DNA from: Closterium sp. Naga37s-1
Taxonomy: Eukaryota > Streptophyta > Zygnematophyceae > Desmidiales > Closteriaceae
DNA length: 64,000 nucleotides
NCBI GenBank assembly: GCA_947471745.1
Contig: CANJKZ010000010.1
Location: forward strand, 5,141,001-5,205,000
Direction: 5' to 3'
A program made the position numbers and the translations under genes. The notes under the pieces were generated by a model, which ran no database searches, was not told the DNA's origin, and worked only from the letters and a program-made list of their open reading frames with translations. Below, in pieces: positions 20,901 to 30,837 of the stretch. Positions within the stretch are counted from its first letter, which is position 1, and each line of letters opens with the position of its first letter.

Positions 20901-20974
20901 CTCATCGGCTGCACACCGCGATCGCCGCCGCCACCGCCGCCGCCGCTGCCGCCGGTAGGCGGAGCGGACGACAT
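11996..20974 (-). CDS. J-domain co-chaperone with DnaJ-X C-terminal domain and a glycine-zipper-like N-terminal region, about 494 aa
   Basis: Five exons give matching phases: 20974-20282, 19588-19158, 17786-17652, 12542-12455, 12133-11996. Residues about 45-110 are rich in Gly and Ala with GxxxG spacing and could pack in a membrane. Acidic and Ala-rich linkers follow. The J domain spans the exon 1/2 junction ([20 protein letters not shown] then [13 protein letters not shown]), with HPD intact, and ends [18 protein letters not shown]. The DnaJ-X part includes [34 protein letters not shown] and the end [19 protein letters not shown] proteins stimulate Hsp70 ATPase through HPD. Plant DnaJ-X proteins are known, but I do not recognise the N-terminal part. 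The frame stays open upstream of 20974, so a longer start is possible; 20974 is chosen as ATG in a good context. Introns 1-4 are filled with exon-edge copies. Confidence 0.85.
12334..12380 (-). repeat. Partial copy of the end of DnaJ exon 4
   Basis: The minus strand reads [15 protein letters not shown] followed by a GTCAGT donor-like site, against [14 protein letters not shown] and GTGAGT in the complete exon. Inclusion of this 47-base piece would change the frame, so it is probably a non-coding duplicate. Confidence 0.7.
12543..17098 (-). repeat. 134-bp tandem array of 34 decoy copies of DnaJ exon 4 start plus its 3' splice site
   Basis: Acceptors CACAG|GCTATC occur at 12542 + 134n for n = 0 to 34. 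The n = 0 copy is the complete exon. Each unit holds about 80 bases of intron end, with a pyrimidine-rich stretch and the TCACTCACAG acceptor, and the first part of the exon ([15 protein letters not shown]). It then reads KEEHH and stop. The units I compared appear identical. A diverged copy lies further up at 17248. The array fills most of intron 3 and looks very recently amplified or homogenised. Confidence 0.95.
17099..17260 (-). repeat. Diverged head of the 134-bp array
   Basis: One more copy of the exon 4 start lies at 17248, with about 150 bp of altered intron sequence before the first regular unit. It reads [10 protein letters not shown] in another frame. It is probably the oldest surviving unit. 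Confidence 0.75.
17330..17650 (-). repeat. Fragments of the end of DnaJ exon 3 with donor-like sites
   Basis: Pieces of the exon 3 end, such as GAGTCGGGGCACAC and ACAACGCTGTTGACGCGGC, recur several times downstream of the complete exon. Some are followed by GTAAGT or GTAGGT. They are too short to be exons. Confidence 0.65.
17800..18270 (-). repeat. Three partial copies of the start of DnaJ exon 3
   Basis: Copies of [20 protein letters not shown] begin near 18255, 18105 and 17955, each after an intron-like stretch, and break off before the exon end. The complete exon starts at 17786. The copy nearest 18255 is the most diverged. Confidence 0.75.
18340..19125 (-). repeat. Four or more copies of the end of DnaJ exon 2, each with a 5' splice site
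   Basis: Copies of [20 protein letters not shown] and [10 protein letters not shown], each followed by GTACGT, GTAGGT or GTATGT, lie downstream of the complete exon end at 19158. Donors fall near 19015, 18865, 18635 and 18400. One copy (about 18640-18820) is shifted in frame by a small deletion. Very short fragments continue to about 18340. Confidence 0.8.
19690..19925 (-). repeat. Truncated copies of the J-domain exon start
   Basis: A copy starting at 19821 encodes [20 protein letters not shown] and runs to EQYDR, then reads into a stop at once. It has a good acceptor (CTCTGCAG). A tiny further fragment (LVRACHP) starts near 19922. The complete exon starts at 19588. Use of the 19821 copy would cut the protein inside the J domain. 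Confidence 0.8.
20065..20103. repeat. Two adjacent palindromes in DnaJ intron 1
   Basis: CACCAATATATTGGTG is a 16-bp perfect palindrome at 20065-20080. A few bases on, TTGAGAATTCTCAA forms a 14-bp perfect palindrome at 20087-20100, extending to 20 bp with one mismatch. Confidence 0.85.
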
Positions 20975-22270
20975 TTTGTTTGCGGCGGTTGAGCTGACAG
21001 TAGGAAGAGGTTCAGCGGCGCAGAATGAGGAGAAAGGAAGGGAGCGGTGGAAGGCGAGGGGAGGCGAAGCGGAGGACGGTGAGGACCAGAGGAAAGGGGA
21101 CGACGAGAAAAAAGTGAAGGCTGATAAAGTGCGTTTATACAACATAAGAAGCAAAAAAGGGTACAGCAAGCGGGCGAATGTTGGAGGTGGACTTCCTCCG
21201 AGCAAGAAATTCTATTGGTAAATATTAACTCATTTCCAACTAGGCCACGGATAACAAAAAAGATGAAACAAGCACGCGAAGTAAATAAATAGATAGATAA
21301 AAATAACCAACTTACTCCTGGTTGGGCAGGAACTCGGCGGCTCGACGAAGAGCGCTTGGTATGCTCGCCGGCACCCAAGCTGGGCCTCGTTCGCGCGCTA
21401 TGCTGGGCAGGAGGGGAGATCTGCTTGATCAGTTGGAACTAACAATAGGCTCCTATCCTGGCAGCAGGATCCCTGGCTGCTCTCCAGGAAACACGTCCTC
21501 GAGATTATCTTTGGTGCCGAGTTCAACGGCTATATTTTTGGAGCTGAGACTGATGACGAAGCGAAGCTCAGGCGAAAGCTAGAATATTCCTCCACACATT
21601 TGTGCTGCTTGCGACAGGCAAAACATAGCTTGGGGATGGGTATGCGACAAATGAAGGTTGGGCTGTCTGTCGCAAGAGAGGAGTGGCAGCAATATTCGGT
21701 GGGAGAAATGCATGTGAGGTAGGGATGCGACCGGTCGCACAGCTTGCGTATGGAGGAGGCGGTAACCAAGGCGAGGGGAGGGGGATGGTGGTATGACTGC
21801 GCCGATTGGTGCACGACAGTTTTGAGGTTGTGGGCAGGTTCCTTTTGTCAGCCTTGGTTCGCGCTGCTGTCAGTGTCGTGCCACAAGAGTCGGGTGCAAT
21901 TCAATTGGCTGGACGATGAATTTCTGCCGATGGAGGCACTGCTGGCCGTCACTTTTCAACGACAAATGAAGACAGATTCGGATTGATGCATTCGGGAGTC
22001 TGCCGCTGTCGATTACCGCGTGGGGACTTCGCGCGCGTCGGCCAAATTTGGGAACCATTAGCACGTGCGCTCCACCACAAGATGTATGCTGTAGTGCTAT
22101 AGGTCTGTGCTTCAGAGCATTCATACCAGTACCTGCAAGTATTGTAGGTCTGAGCTTACATGACCAATACCCCCTTCCAGCTTTATAATTAATATAGTAA
22201 AATCCCTAGATTATTATCTGACTACAGACTCGAGTACTACCAAAACACTATTTTCATGTATAAAGCATCG
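20975..22270. other. 5' flank of the DnaJ gene and intergenic DNA
   Basis: No gene is firmly supported. Upstream of 20974 the DnaJ frame stays open for about 230 bases. On the plus strand a reading frame near 21510-21720 (GAEFNGYIFGAETDDEAKLR) is open but has no recognisable domain, start or splice partner. Confidence 0.4.
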
Positions 22271-24163
22271 TCAACAAGCAGTTGATTCCGGCATCTCTTC
22301 ACTGCTCAGGGACGACAGCGAAAGGCTAAGGTTAAGATCCAATAGCGGAAGGGAAGGAGGGCTCATCCCCTCAAAACTGGTCGTGGTCGTGCCGCTACAA
22401 GAAGCGGCGTTTACATAAGCTCCAGGGGCCTTCCCTGGACCAAAAAAAGCAGGATCATCTCCTGCTGAACAAGTAAAACTCGCAGCTACATACTGATCTG
22501 CAACAGTGCACGGCTCTGGTTGAGAGGCGAGCGAGCATGCCAGCTCTCGGCTTTGATCCAGCACCAGCTTCTGCCTCTGCTGCAGCTCGAGTTGCTCTCT
22601 CTGCTGCTGCATCACGGCCTGGTGGGACGCCAGCAGCAGCGCCGACAGCTTCTCCTCCTCTCTGCACAGCCTCTTCCTACTTGTACCATTCATGTCAACT
22701 GCATGATGCTCCGCCTCCCATTGCTGCTCCGCCTGGAACCACGGCACAGAGTGCAGAATCACCTTCTCAAATGACGTCTGCTTCTCTCTGCCGTGCTCTT
22801 CCTGTCCCACACCCCCAATCGTGTTCTGCCGCGCACCAGCCTCCGGCCAACTCGCACCGCCCAAGCCGTTTACCCTCCAAGGCCCTTCGCATTGACTCGC
22901 CACTAAGGCCTGCTGTCTGTGCTGGGTCTGCAGCAGTAGCAGCAGCTGTTGCTGATGTTGTTGCTGCTGCTGCCGCTGCTGCTGCTCTTGCCGCTGCTCA
23001 TCAGCCAGCCTGCTATCGTCACCGCAGGAGCGGAGGAGCCGGTTCTCCTCATCCCTCGCCGACTGCTGCTCCGCGAAATGCCGCGCGAATTGCTGCTGCG
23101 CAAATTGCTCCGCGAAATGCTGTGCGAAATGCTGCGAGAATCGCTGCGCCACGAAATTTGACGCCGCAGCACAATGCATCGCCGTGATAGCCGGAGGTTC
23201 CAGATCGGTCTCCCTAGCAACCTCCATCGTGCGTTGTCGGTACCGCGCCTCCAGGACCGGGCCGCGCCAGGTGCTTTGCTCCTCAGTAGTAGTAGTAATA
23301 GTGGTACTAGTAGTAGTTCCTAGGGGAATGACAGCCCCGGCGCCGCTTGGTTGGAGAGCATTTTCCGCTGACGTGGATGTAGCAAAGCCGCCACCGTGGG
23401 CGGCGAGAGACGGTGATTTCGCAGCAGCGGCATCAACAGCGACAGCGGCGGCGGCTTTAGGTAGACGACGGCGTGCAAAAGGGATCGTCTGTTTCGGGTC
23501 TAATGATGTTCCCTCCTGTCGCGCGTGCAGCTCGGAAATGCCCGCAAAAAACGGCGATACGCGGTCCGAGAAGCGAGCAATTTCCGGTCCACCGTGGCGT
23601 TTACCAAGAATGAAACGGTCGCCTGAATTTCTCAGATTCTGCCGGCTGAGAGCAGCCACGCGACCGTTCCCGCCGGCGGCCTTAGCAGTACTATCAGCCG
23701 CCGTAGTAATCATGCAGCCTGTGGATGGAATAAAGACGTTAGGGTTTCGTGATGGGACGTCGTTCGACATTTCAGCAGCCGCGGAGGCCGCCGCAGCGGC
23801 GGCGGCGGCGGCGGCGCCGTAAGGATACGGCGACGGCGGTGGCGCTGGGGAAAGCGGCGTCCGCGGGGCCACGGCGACGCCGGCTAACGACGGCGACGGT
23901 AGTACTACGCGATGCGGCTGCGCCGGATTCGAATTGCGGCAACAGCCAGTTGTAGCAGTTACGCACTCTTGCGGCGACGACCAGAAAGGCGCGGAGAAGC
24001 AGCGGTCCGTTGACGCGAAATCTCTAGACCCCTCTCGATTATCAAGCGGTGCAGGCGCGACCCCGTCGATCGCCGCCGTCGCCGCCACAGGCGGCGGTGT
24101 CATCCACGTCAGCGCGAAAGGCTGCGACGTGGCGAGATTTCGGAGAGCGGAGTGCTGACACAT
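22271..24163 (-). CDS. Unrecognised 630-aa Gln/Ala-rich protein with a C-terminal EAR repression motif
   Basis: A single open exon starts at the ATG at 24163. The N-terminal half has Ala runs and Ser/Thr/Pro-rich stretches. The middle holds a Gln-rich coiled-coil-like segment (repeats of FAQHFAEQF and QQQRQQQQQHQQQ), and a basic patch SRKRLCREEEKL lies before a second Gln-rich helix. The C-terminus has LLDLNLSLSLSS, a strong match to the EAR motifs LxLxL and DLNxxP that recruit TOPLESS-type corepressors in plants. I see no DNA-binding domain. A nuclear corepressor-linked regulator is plausible (inference). Unlike its neighbours the gene has no introns and no exon-edge duplicates. The long antisense reading frames opposite it are a by-product of its GC-rich codons. 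Confidence 0.65.
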   Translation of the reverse strand: MCQHSALRNLATSQPFALTWMTPPPVAATAAIDGVAPAPLDNREGSRDFASTDRCFSAPFWSSPQECVTATTGCCRNSNPAQPHRVVLPSPSLAGVAVAPRTPLSPAPPPSPYPYGAAAAAAAAAASAAAEMSNDVPSRNPNVFIPSTGCMITTAADSTAKAAGGNGRVAALSRQNLRNSGDRFILGKRHGGPEIARFSDRVSPFFAGISELHARQEGTSLDPKQTIPFARRRLPKAAAAVAVDAAAAKSPSLAAHGGGFATSTSAENALQPSGAGAVIPLGTTTSTTITTTTEEQSTWRGPVLEARYRQRTMEVARETDLEPPAITAMHCAAASNFVAQRFSQHFAQHFAEQFAQQQFARHFAEQQSARDEENRLLRSCGDDSRLADEQRQEQQQRQQQQQHQQQLLLLLQTQHRQQALVASQCEGPWRVNGLGGASWPEAGARQNTIGGVGQEEHGREKQTSFEKVILHSVPWFQAEQQWEAEHHAVDMNGTSRKRLCREEEKLSALLLASHQAVMQQQREQLELQQRQKLVLDQSRELACSLASQPEPCTVADQYVAASFTCSAGDDPAFFGPGKAPGAYVNAASCSGTTTTSFEGMSPPSLPLLDLNLSLSLSSLSSEEMPESTAC

Positions 24164-26689
24164 GACGAATGATGCTCATTTACCGAGGAATCACTACTAC
24201 TATCAGGGACCCAAATATTTCTGAGAATATTACTGTATTGCTGGAACCAGGGCCACATTCGAGACGACGAGGGGGCAAAATCAAGAGGCTATGTGCGCTG
24301 CGAGGGCGGGTCACACGCGGGCAAAATCGGTATCACCACTCAGACGCTTTGGCTCCCAAGAGGACACAAAGGAAGCTTGTATGCACTAATAGCAGATTTC
24401 TCACATTTTCTTCTCTCTCCCAGCCAGCCACCATCCCTCGTTCCTCAAGTACTGCTGTCACGAGTGGCCATCCGTTGAGGCGAGCTGAGCTGAGGTGAGG
24501 TGAGTGAGAGTCAGTCAGGCAATCATGTGATACGAGTCGAGACTCGGGAGAGCGCGTCGGGCGTCGTCGGGCGTCCGTCGGGCGTCCGTCGGGCGTCGTC
24601 GACTCTGAGTCGACTCTGAGAACCGTCCAGCCATCCTATCGCGACTCGCGCGGCCGAGATTTATGAGATACGACCACTGGCCATGGCTACGGAGATTGGA
24701 CGGCGAATAGGAGGCAGCAAGGACGGACCAATGTCCTTCAGCCAGGCTGGCTGCGAAAAATACGCGTCCTATCGCGCGGTGCGATGTTCTTAGAGGCCAC
24801 CATTAATGCCCCTCGCGCAATCATCATGAGTTATTGCCAGCGAGGCAGCTATCAGAGCAATTCTGTTCCGAGACATTGAAAAAATGGCTGGTGGCCGTTT
24901 CAGTCCCCTGACTACACCTAGTCCGCGGTAATTCCACACCCTTTATCTTCACGACCTGGGGTACCTAACCTCGAAAAAACCGATTTCGAAGGTAGTTAGC
25001 AACGCTCGAAGAATTTTCAGGGTTAAAACCGGGGTGCACATTCAGCTGAATGTGCATCAAAGGTTATCCCTTGACTGAGTGGGTTACGAGGTGTGCTTTC
25101 AACCCCTTCAAGTCGAACATTGCCAGAGAAGTGTTCAAAGTAGGGCCTGTAAATCTCGACCGTAGGATTTCAGCCCAGAGCTGCCCAACCGACTTGGCGA
25201 ACAAGCCGAGCCGGAAGTGAAAGACATTTGCTAGAAGAACCAAATTGTGTATTCATGTTTTTTATTGAGGGTTTTGACCTCCCTCTACTACAGCGCGCAC
25301 GTCGCATTCTTTTGGAAGTAAAGCTCGGCGGATCAAATCGTGAGTACGTATAACATATTATATTCACCTACCCGATCGTAGACGCACTGGAAAAAAAATA
25401 TATTACCCATTCGGAAACAGATGCGACTCGGGAGGCATGAACCCGAAATACCAGGAAGTTATCCGTTTTAGGGTTGACCCATCCCGAAAATGCATCCAGG
25501 TTCCATAAGAGTTGAAATTTTTTTTGGATGCCCTAAGTGTTTCCAGTAGAGTCGGCTCGCTAAACCACACGCGAGCGAAAACGCGAGCCGGTACATGCCA
25601 CTAATAAAATAATTACGTGCAATAAAGGAAGACCCTATCTTAATCCCTCTATGCGCAGCGGTTTGGGAAGTTCCGGGCCTCTCGGTCCCTGGTCGATCAC
25701 CCCTCTGGCACTGTTCAAATGTATTAATGTTCAATTTCAGACAGAAAACGTTGGTATAATATAGTGAAAAACGCATTGACACCCTTGTTGTACGGTGTAC
25801 AGCTAGGTAGAAATGTTGCGGTACCAGTCAGGGAATTCACGCACAGTTGATGGGTACCACGCAGGGAAGATGGGTACCACGGAGGGAAGATGGGTACCAC
25901 CAAGGGGCGCGCATGATCTGACGGGTACCATCGAGCCACGTAGGTGACTTTTGACGTCAGCGGGCTCAATGTTGGTTACCCAGAATGTAATTACCCTTGA
26001 GGTTTCAAGCGTCATTGCGTGGTTCGTTGGTCCTAATTTAATGCGGGCAGCACCTGCGATGGGCAGTTCTGCCACGAGCAGTGGTGTGATGTGATTGAAG
26101 TGTTTCATGTACATTTCTTAGGATAGGTATTAAATATTTAGGTTTTAATCCCGGGTCACCTGCTAAATGAGGGGAGAGGTGAAAGTGGTCGAGAGGTGTG
26201 GGACCTCGACCTCCTCGATCTTTTACAGTACAGTAACAGCCTAATTCGGCAAAGAAAGCTGCCCGAGTTGTGAAAACGGTCCCCCAACTTTCGAAACATT
26301 TTCTTCCAACTGTGGAGTTTCCTTGTGTGTACTACCCGTAATCTGCTTCGCTCGTGTGTAATCTGCTTCGCTCGTGTGTAATCTGCTTCGCTTAGCTCTG
26401 CCTTGTGGTCCACCAAATTCCGTTTCTGCTCCGTCAAGCCGCGTGTGGCAAGAAGCAGCCCTCCAGATCCGTCAGTTGAAATTTAGATATCGCGGGCAGA
26501 TCACACCAAAGAACAAGTGGCCAAAGCTTCCCAAGTGGGAGAGGTTCCGGCTCGTCATAAACTAACGCAAACCAGTGCAAAACGTTGAAATACTGGTGTA
26601 AGGAATCTCATTAGATGCCCCTAACTTACAAAATAGCATCCTCATGAGGATTTTGCATATTGATTTAGCTCATTTCTTCAATTTCCTTC
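24164..26689. other. Intergenic stretch with short tandem repeats
   Basis: No gene is supported. Short repeats are visible: GGGCGTCCGTC-type units at about 24545-24610, three copies of GGGTACCA-(C)-G-GGGAAGAT-like units at about 25850-25905, and three copies of a 20-bp unit TAATCTGCTTCGCTCGTGTG at about 26338-26395. Base composition is closer to even than in the genes. Confidence 0.5.
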
Positions 26690-29600
26690 CTAAGCAGCCG
26701 CATTTGCTTGAACAATCTTCTTACGAGGGCCCTGCAAACATACAAGTTGGCATGGGGAAAAGCTTGATTACACATGCTTTTGAAATCAGGGTATTAAAGG
26801 ATGCTTCTCCGAAGGAACTTGGAAGCACTCAAGGGGGTGCACCAACTAAACAATATGAGGGCACAAACATGATATAAGCGCACAAAAGGAATCGTTCAAT
26901 TCTGGGGGACAATGTGCCTTGTGGAAAAGCTCATCAACATTCAAGCAACACGGGCCCTTAAATGCAACATCGGAATGCATGTCTACCATGCTTTGACCAT
27001 GGGCATCCATGTGATGTGAGTGTCTATGCTCTGCTCTCACCCTGGGGATGCCGATCTCCTTCAAGTCATTTTCCGACATGCAATGAAGAGTCTGCAAGTC
27101 AACCTGAAGGGAGTTGACTTTTGAGTCAACTCAAAAGTCAACCATGGGCATGCATGTGAGTGCGATATTCTTACCATAGGGATGCCGATTTCCTTCAAGT
27201 CATTTTCCGACATGCGATGAAGAGTCTGCAAGTCAATCTGATGGAGCGGGGAGGGAAAAAGAAGGTAACAAGAAGAAAAAATCTGCAGATAGAAATAACA
27301 AGAGGCAAAACAGATGGTGAAGTGGGCAAGTGAGCATGTGGGAATGTGAGCATTTGAGCATGCGAGCATGTAGGCATGTGGGCATGCAGGCATGGGAGCA
27401 TGTGAGCATGTCAGCAAGTGGGCACGTGGGCATGTGAGTATGCGAGCATGTGGGCATGTCAGCATGTCAGCATGTGTGCATGAAGTTATGAGGGCATGGC
27501 TGGCATACGTAAAATGAGGCCATAGAGAAGCAGGCGCAAATTATAGCGTTAAATGTGGCGTATATTGTGGTGGCTTAGATATTACTTCACATTATCGCTT
27601 CTATTCTGGCCTGAATTCTGGCCTAAACTATGGCCTAGATGTTGGCTTAGGTTTTGGCTTAAATACCTTGCTTGAACTCTGTTTGGATTTCAATATTTTT
27701 TTCTACTGGATTTCTGGCCTAGTTTCTGGCAATTTTGAAGGGGGAAAAAGGGAAGGGGAGGGGAAGAAGAGGAAAGGGGGAAAGGCGGGGGTTGAATGTA
27801 TGTGCAAGAGCGGGATGCATGTATGGGCCGAGGAGAGGGGAGAAACATCACCTCTTCGGTCGCGAACAGGTCCGTATACTTGCTCAGTCCCAGGCCCGCA
27901 AGGAAGGATGACACTGTCTGAGAGGGTGAGCAGAGGGGCAAAAGGGCGGATGGGCAGAGGGTTGCAGGAACGTTGAAGTGAGGTGTAGAAATTAAAAAAG
28001 AAAACTAAAATGCAATACAGAGCAACCCACATATAACACGACATCAATTATTCCAGATTTACCAATGCACATTCAACAGAATCCGTGAGAATGCCCCATG
28101 AACAGCAATGACAACAACTACAGAAACACAAATGATATATAACGGAAATGCACGTAGTAGCATCCCACATTCGCACAGCATCATCACATCACATCCCACA
28201 TTACAATCCCCCTAAGGACTAAAGACACAAACCAAGGGATGCGCATGCATTGCTCAAACTTCAGCCCGCTCCTTTTGAGTTGACTAAAAAACAACCTCGT
28301 CGAGTCAACTCAAGTCACGCCATAGGATGCGCATGCATCACGTGATAAAAGTGATGTTTACGTCTCAAAACGACTCAAGTCACGCCATGGGATGCGCATG
28401 CATCACTCACAATCCAGCCAGACTTCTCCCCAGCCGCTTCTCACCTGCTCCTGGTCACCCTCCTCTCCTCCCCCACCACCCAACCCCCACGTTCCCCCCC
28501 ACCTTCCCCCCCACCTTCTCCCCCACCTTCTCCCCCACCTTCTCCCCAGCCGCCTCTCACCTGCTGCTCATCTTCCCCCTCCATAGCCACGTCAGCATCT
28601 ATAGCTGCCACCCCCCTCTCCTCCCCCACCCCCACCGCCCCCACCACCGTGCTTCTCCTCCTGACGCTCCCTGCTCCCCCAACCCCATCGTTTGCCACCA
28701 CCACTGTCAGCCTCCTCTGCTCCTGCTGCTGATAGTGCTGCTGCCGCGGCTGCTGCTGCTTCACTAGGCGTTCCCCCCCTCCCCTTCCTCCTGCTGCAGC
28801 AGCAGCAGCAGCAGCTGCCACCCTCACTACCCCGCCCACGTCCCCACCAACCACCGACCTCTCATCACTCCTAAAGGATACAGAGGATAGAGAGGATAGG
28901 TCTGTAACCGCGCCTCTACCCCTCACCACCACCCCCCCTACTCCTCCTCCTGCTGCTGCTCCTCCGCTTCCTCCTTTCCCCCCTCCCCCGCCTGCTCCCC
29001 TTTCAGCTGCTAAAATCCCCGCACTGCTTACCACAGCAGTGCCTAGTCTCCCCCTGTTAATCTTCCCCCCACTTCCCCCGCTCCCCCCAGACAGCTTGTG
29101 GCGCAGGTCCGCCACCTGCACTTTTCCGCCCAGTCTTCCCCCCAGCTTCCCCCCTCCCCCCCGCTGGCTCCCCCCCTTGGCCCTGAGCAGGGCGCGGAGG
29201 TCATTGGCTGCGGGAACTCCTGGGGGAGTTTGGGGAAGGGGACGTGGGGGAGAGGCGGAAGGAGGGGCAGGAGGGCGGCGTCGTTAAAGTGCAGAGGGGG
29301 AGGGGAAGGACATTCTTGCAAATTTTGATTAAAAGGGGGGGATGGTAATACTTAAATATGGGAAACAATAAGCTGAGTGCGACTGAGGTGCTGAGAGGAG
29401 AGAAGAGGAACAGAAGAGGGCGGTAGAAACGCCCAGGGCGGCATGAAGAGAAAGAAAGACATGCGTGCTTGATTATATCGCTTCTGATTGAAGAAGGGTT
29501 TTGAGACGTCTCAAAACCCTTCTTCAATCACAGGGCAGCATGAAGAGAAAGAAAGGCATGCATGCTTGATTATATCGCTTCTTCAAAAATCTCTAAGCAA

Positions 29601-30837
29601 CCTCTCAAACGCATGTGAAGAAACGAAGGAGGGAAGTCAGTTTGAGGAATTCTCAAAAGGATTCAGGGCGAAGCGATAGGCATGGAAAGGAAGGGAGTGG
29701 AGGGGAGTGGAGGGAAGTGGAGGGGAGTGGAGGGGAGTGGATGGGAGTGGAGGGGATTGGAGGGGAGTGGAGGGGAGTGAGAGGGGTTGGAGGGGAGTGG
29801 AGTGGGATTGAGAAAGGGCGCACCGTCACCAATAGGGTCGTCATTTTTGCCGCTCTGGTCAAACAGGTCGTGATGCCATCTGTCTTCGTCACCGCTGCCG
29901 CCAGTAGAGTGTCGCCTGAATGGTGGTGGTGAGAAAGGTGGGGAGCAAGGGATTGGATGAAAGTCGCACCGTACCCAGCAGGGTCATCATGGGCGCCGCT
30001 CATGGGCGCCGCTCTGGTCAAACAAGTTCAAAAGATGAGTCGGTTTTTGAGTCGACTCAAAAACCGACTCATCATGGGCGCCGCTCTGGCCAAACAAGAT
30101 TAAAATATACTCCGCCCTTCGTAAATACATAGTCCTTCAGGCTTAACTAATTAATGCCTTATCCCTCCTTCAAAGTCCTGTTCCTTCCCCCCCGTCCTTT
30201 CCCTCCCAACCTTCTCCTTCCGCATCCCCATCCTTTTCTTTTTTGGCCACCTTCCCCTTCCTCCCTCTCCTTCCCTCTCCGTTCCACTGAACCTCCCTTG
30301 AGGCACCGAGGTGACACCAATCCGCATACAAAGGAAGTCATGTAAGCAAATACTCCTTCCCACACTACTGAACCGACCCTAACCCGACTTGCACCACAGA
30401 AAATAAAGGGTTTGCCTAAATCAGGAGCTACCACACTCGCAGGGACCGGCTAAAGCAGCTGCTACCACGCCCAGCTAGCCGAGTCCAACCTTAGCTTCAA
30501 TCAGCGACTCAATAGTCATTCGAAGGCGTTATCATACGCGGCGCAACCGAGCTTCTATCTGAGTCATTGTACCCGAATATGACTATTCAGTCAACTTAAT
30601 GGTCACCCAAAGGCGTTACCATACGCGGCGTAACCCGAAGCACAGGCAGAATGCGACGCATCCCGAGCCGCAGGCAGACGCGGCGCACCTGAATGTGGTG
30701 GCCGAGCCGCCCTTCTTGAACGACACGCGGTTCCTGATTGGTCCGGTGCTCGCGGCGCCTGTGCGCACGCCGCCTCGGCCCCCCGAGAGGCGGGTTCTCA
30801 CGGTCTCCCGCTCCTCCTCTAGGCGATCCGCATACAT
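26690..30837 (-). CDS. SAM-domain protein of a plant-type family, about 354 aa, six exons plus one duplicate exon
   Basis: Exons 30837-30689, 29915-29830, 29219-28561, 27917-27852, 27237-27175 (or its copy 27103-27041) and 26731-26690 join with matching phases. The N-terminus (MYADRLEEERETVRTRLSGG) is basic. Exon 2 encodes GDEDRWHHDLFDQ. Exon 3 holds NDLRALLRAKG, VADLRHKLSGG and low-complexity Gly, Ala and Gln runs. Exons 4-6 form the sterile alpha motif: TVSSFLAGLGLSKYTDLFAT, IDLQTLHRMSENDLKEIGIP, then GPRKKIVQ. SAM domains mediate protein-protein or RNA binding. Plant proteins with an acidic W-H-D motif, a DLR-L block and a C-terminal SAM domain are known to me, without a firm function. The final exon is only 42 bases. 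A weak point is the GTGATG donor after exon 4. Confidence 0.8.
27041..27237 (-). repeat. Duplicated SAM exon with a palindrome between the copies
   Basis: Two 63-bp exons, 27237-27175 and 27103-27041, encode IDLQTLHRMSENDLKEIGIP-M and VDLQTLHCMSENDLKEIGIP-R. Both have acceptor and donor (GTAAGA and GTGAGA), both are phase 0 at each end, and both stay open. Between them lies a 30-bp inverted repeat (27113-27142, GTTGACTTTTGAGT arms). Either can join the last exon. The first gives the usual IPMGPRKK junction. Confidence 0.85.
27320..27485. repeat. GCATGTGGGCATGTGAG-like short repeat
   Basis: Units of about 8-10 bp of the form GCATGTGA/GCATGTGG repeat irregularly over 160 bp in SAM-gene intron 4. 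The high-cysteine reading frames across it come from the repeat. Confidence 0.8.
28230..28560 (-). repeat. Copies of the SAM exon 3 end and of an adjacent intron segment
   Basis: The exon 3 donor CAG|GTGAGAGGCGG at 28561 recurs as CAG|GTGAGAAGCGG near 28446, with the same C/T-rich context. Left of it the segment CATGGGATGCGCATGCATCA occurs three times (about 28238, 28326, 28388), with worn TTTTGAGTTGACT/AGTCAACTCAA palindrome remains between copies. Confidence 0.7.
29420..29600. repeat. 65-bp direct duplication flanking a 46-bp perfect palindrome
   Basis: CATGAAGAGAAAGAAAGACA and the following TGATTATATCGCTTCT occur at about 29441-29484 and again at about 29538-29582. Between them 29485-29530 is a perfect 46-bp palindrome (GATTGAAGAAGGGTTTTGAG arms, ACGT centre). 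It lies in SAM-gene intron 2. Confidence 0.9.
29690..29815. repeat. GGAGTGGAGG short tandem repeat
   Basis: About twelve 10-bp units of GGAGTGGAGG with small changes lie in SAM-gene intron 2, just after the exon 2 donor in transcript order. Confidence 0.85.
29960..30110 (-). repeat. Partial copies of SAM-gene exon 2 around a 40-bp palindrome
   Basis: The exon 2 block encoding LFDQSGKNDDPIG recurs as LFDQSGAH near 30025-29995 and as CTTGTTTGGCCAGAGCGGCG near 30105-30085. A perfect 40-bp palindrome (30034-30073, GATGAGTCGGTTTTTGAGTC arm) separates the two copies. Confidence 0.8.

Noticed and set aside
27061-27465. Cys/His-rich frames that look like small secreted proteins
   Set aside because: They come from a GCATGTG-type short repeat in an intron.
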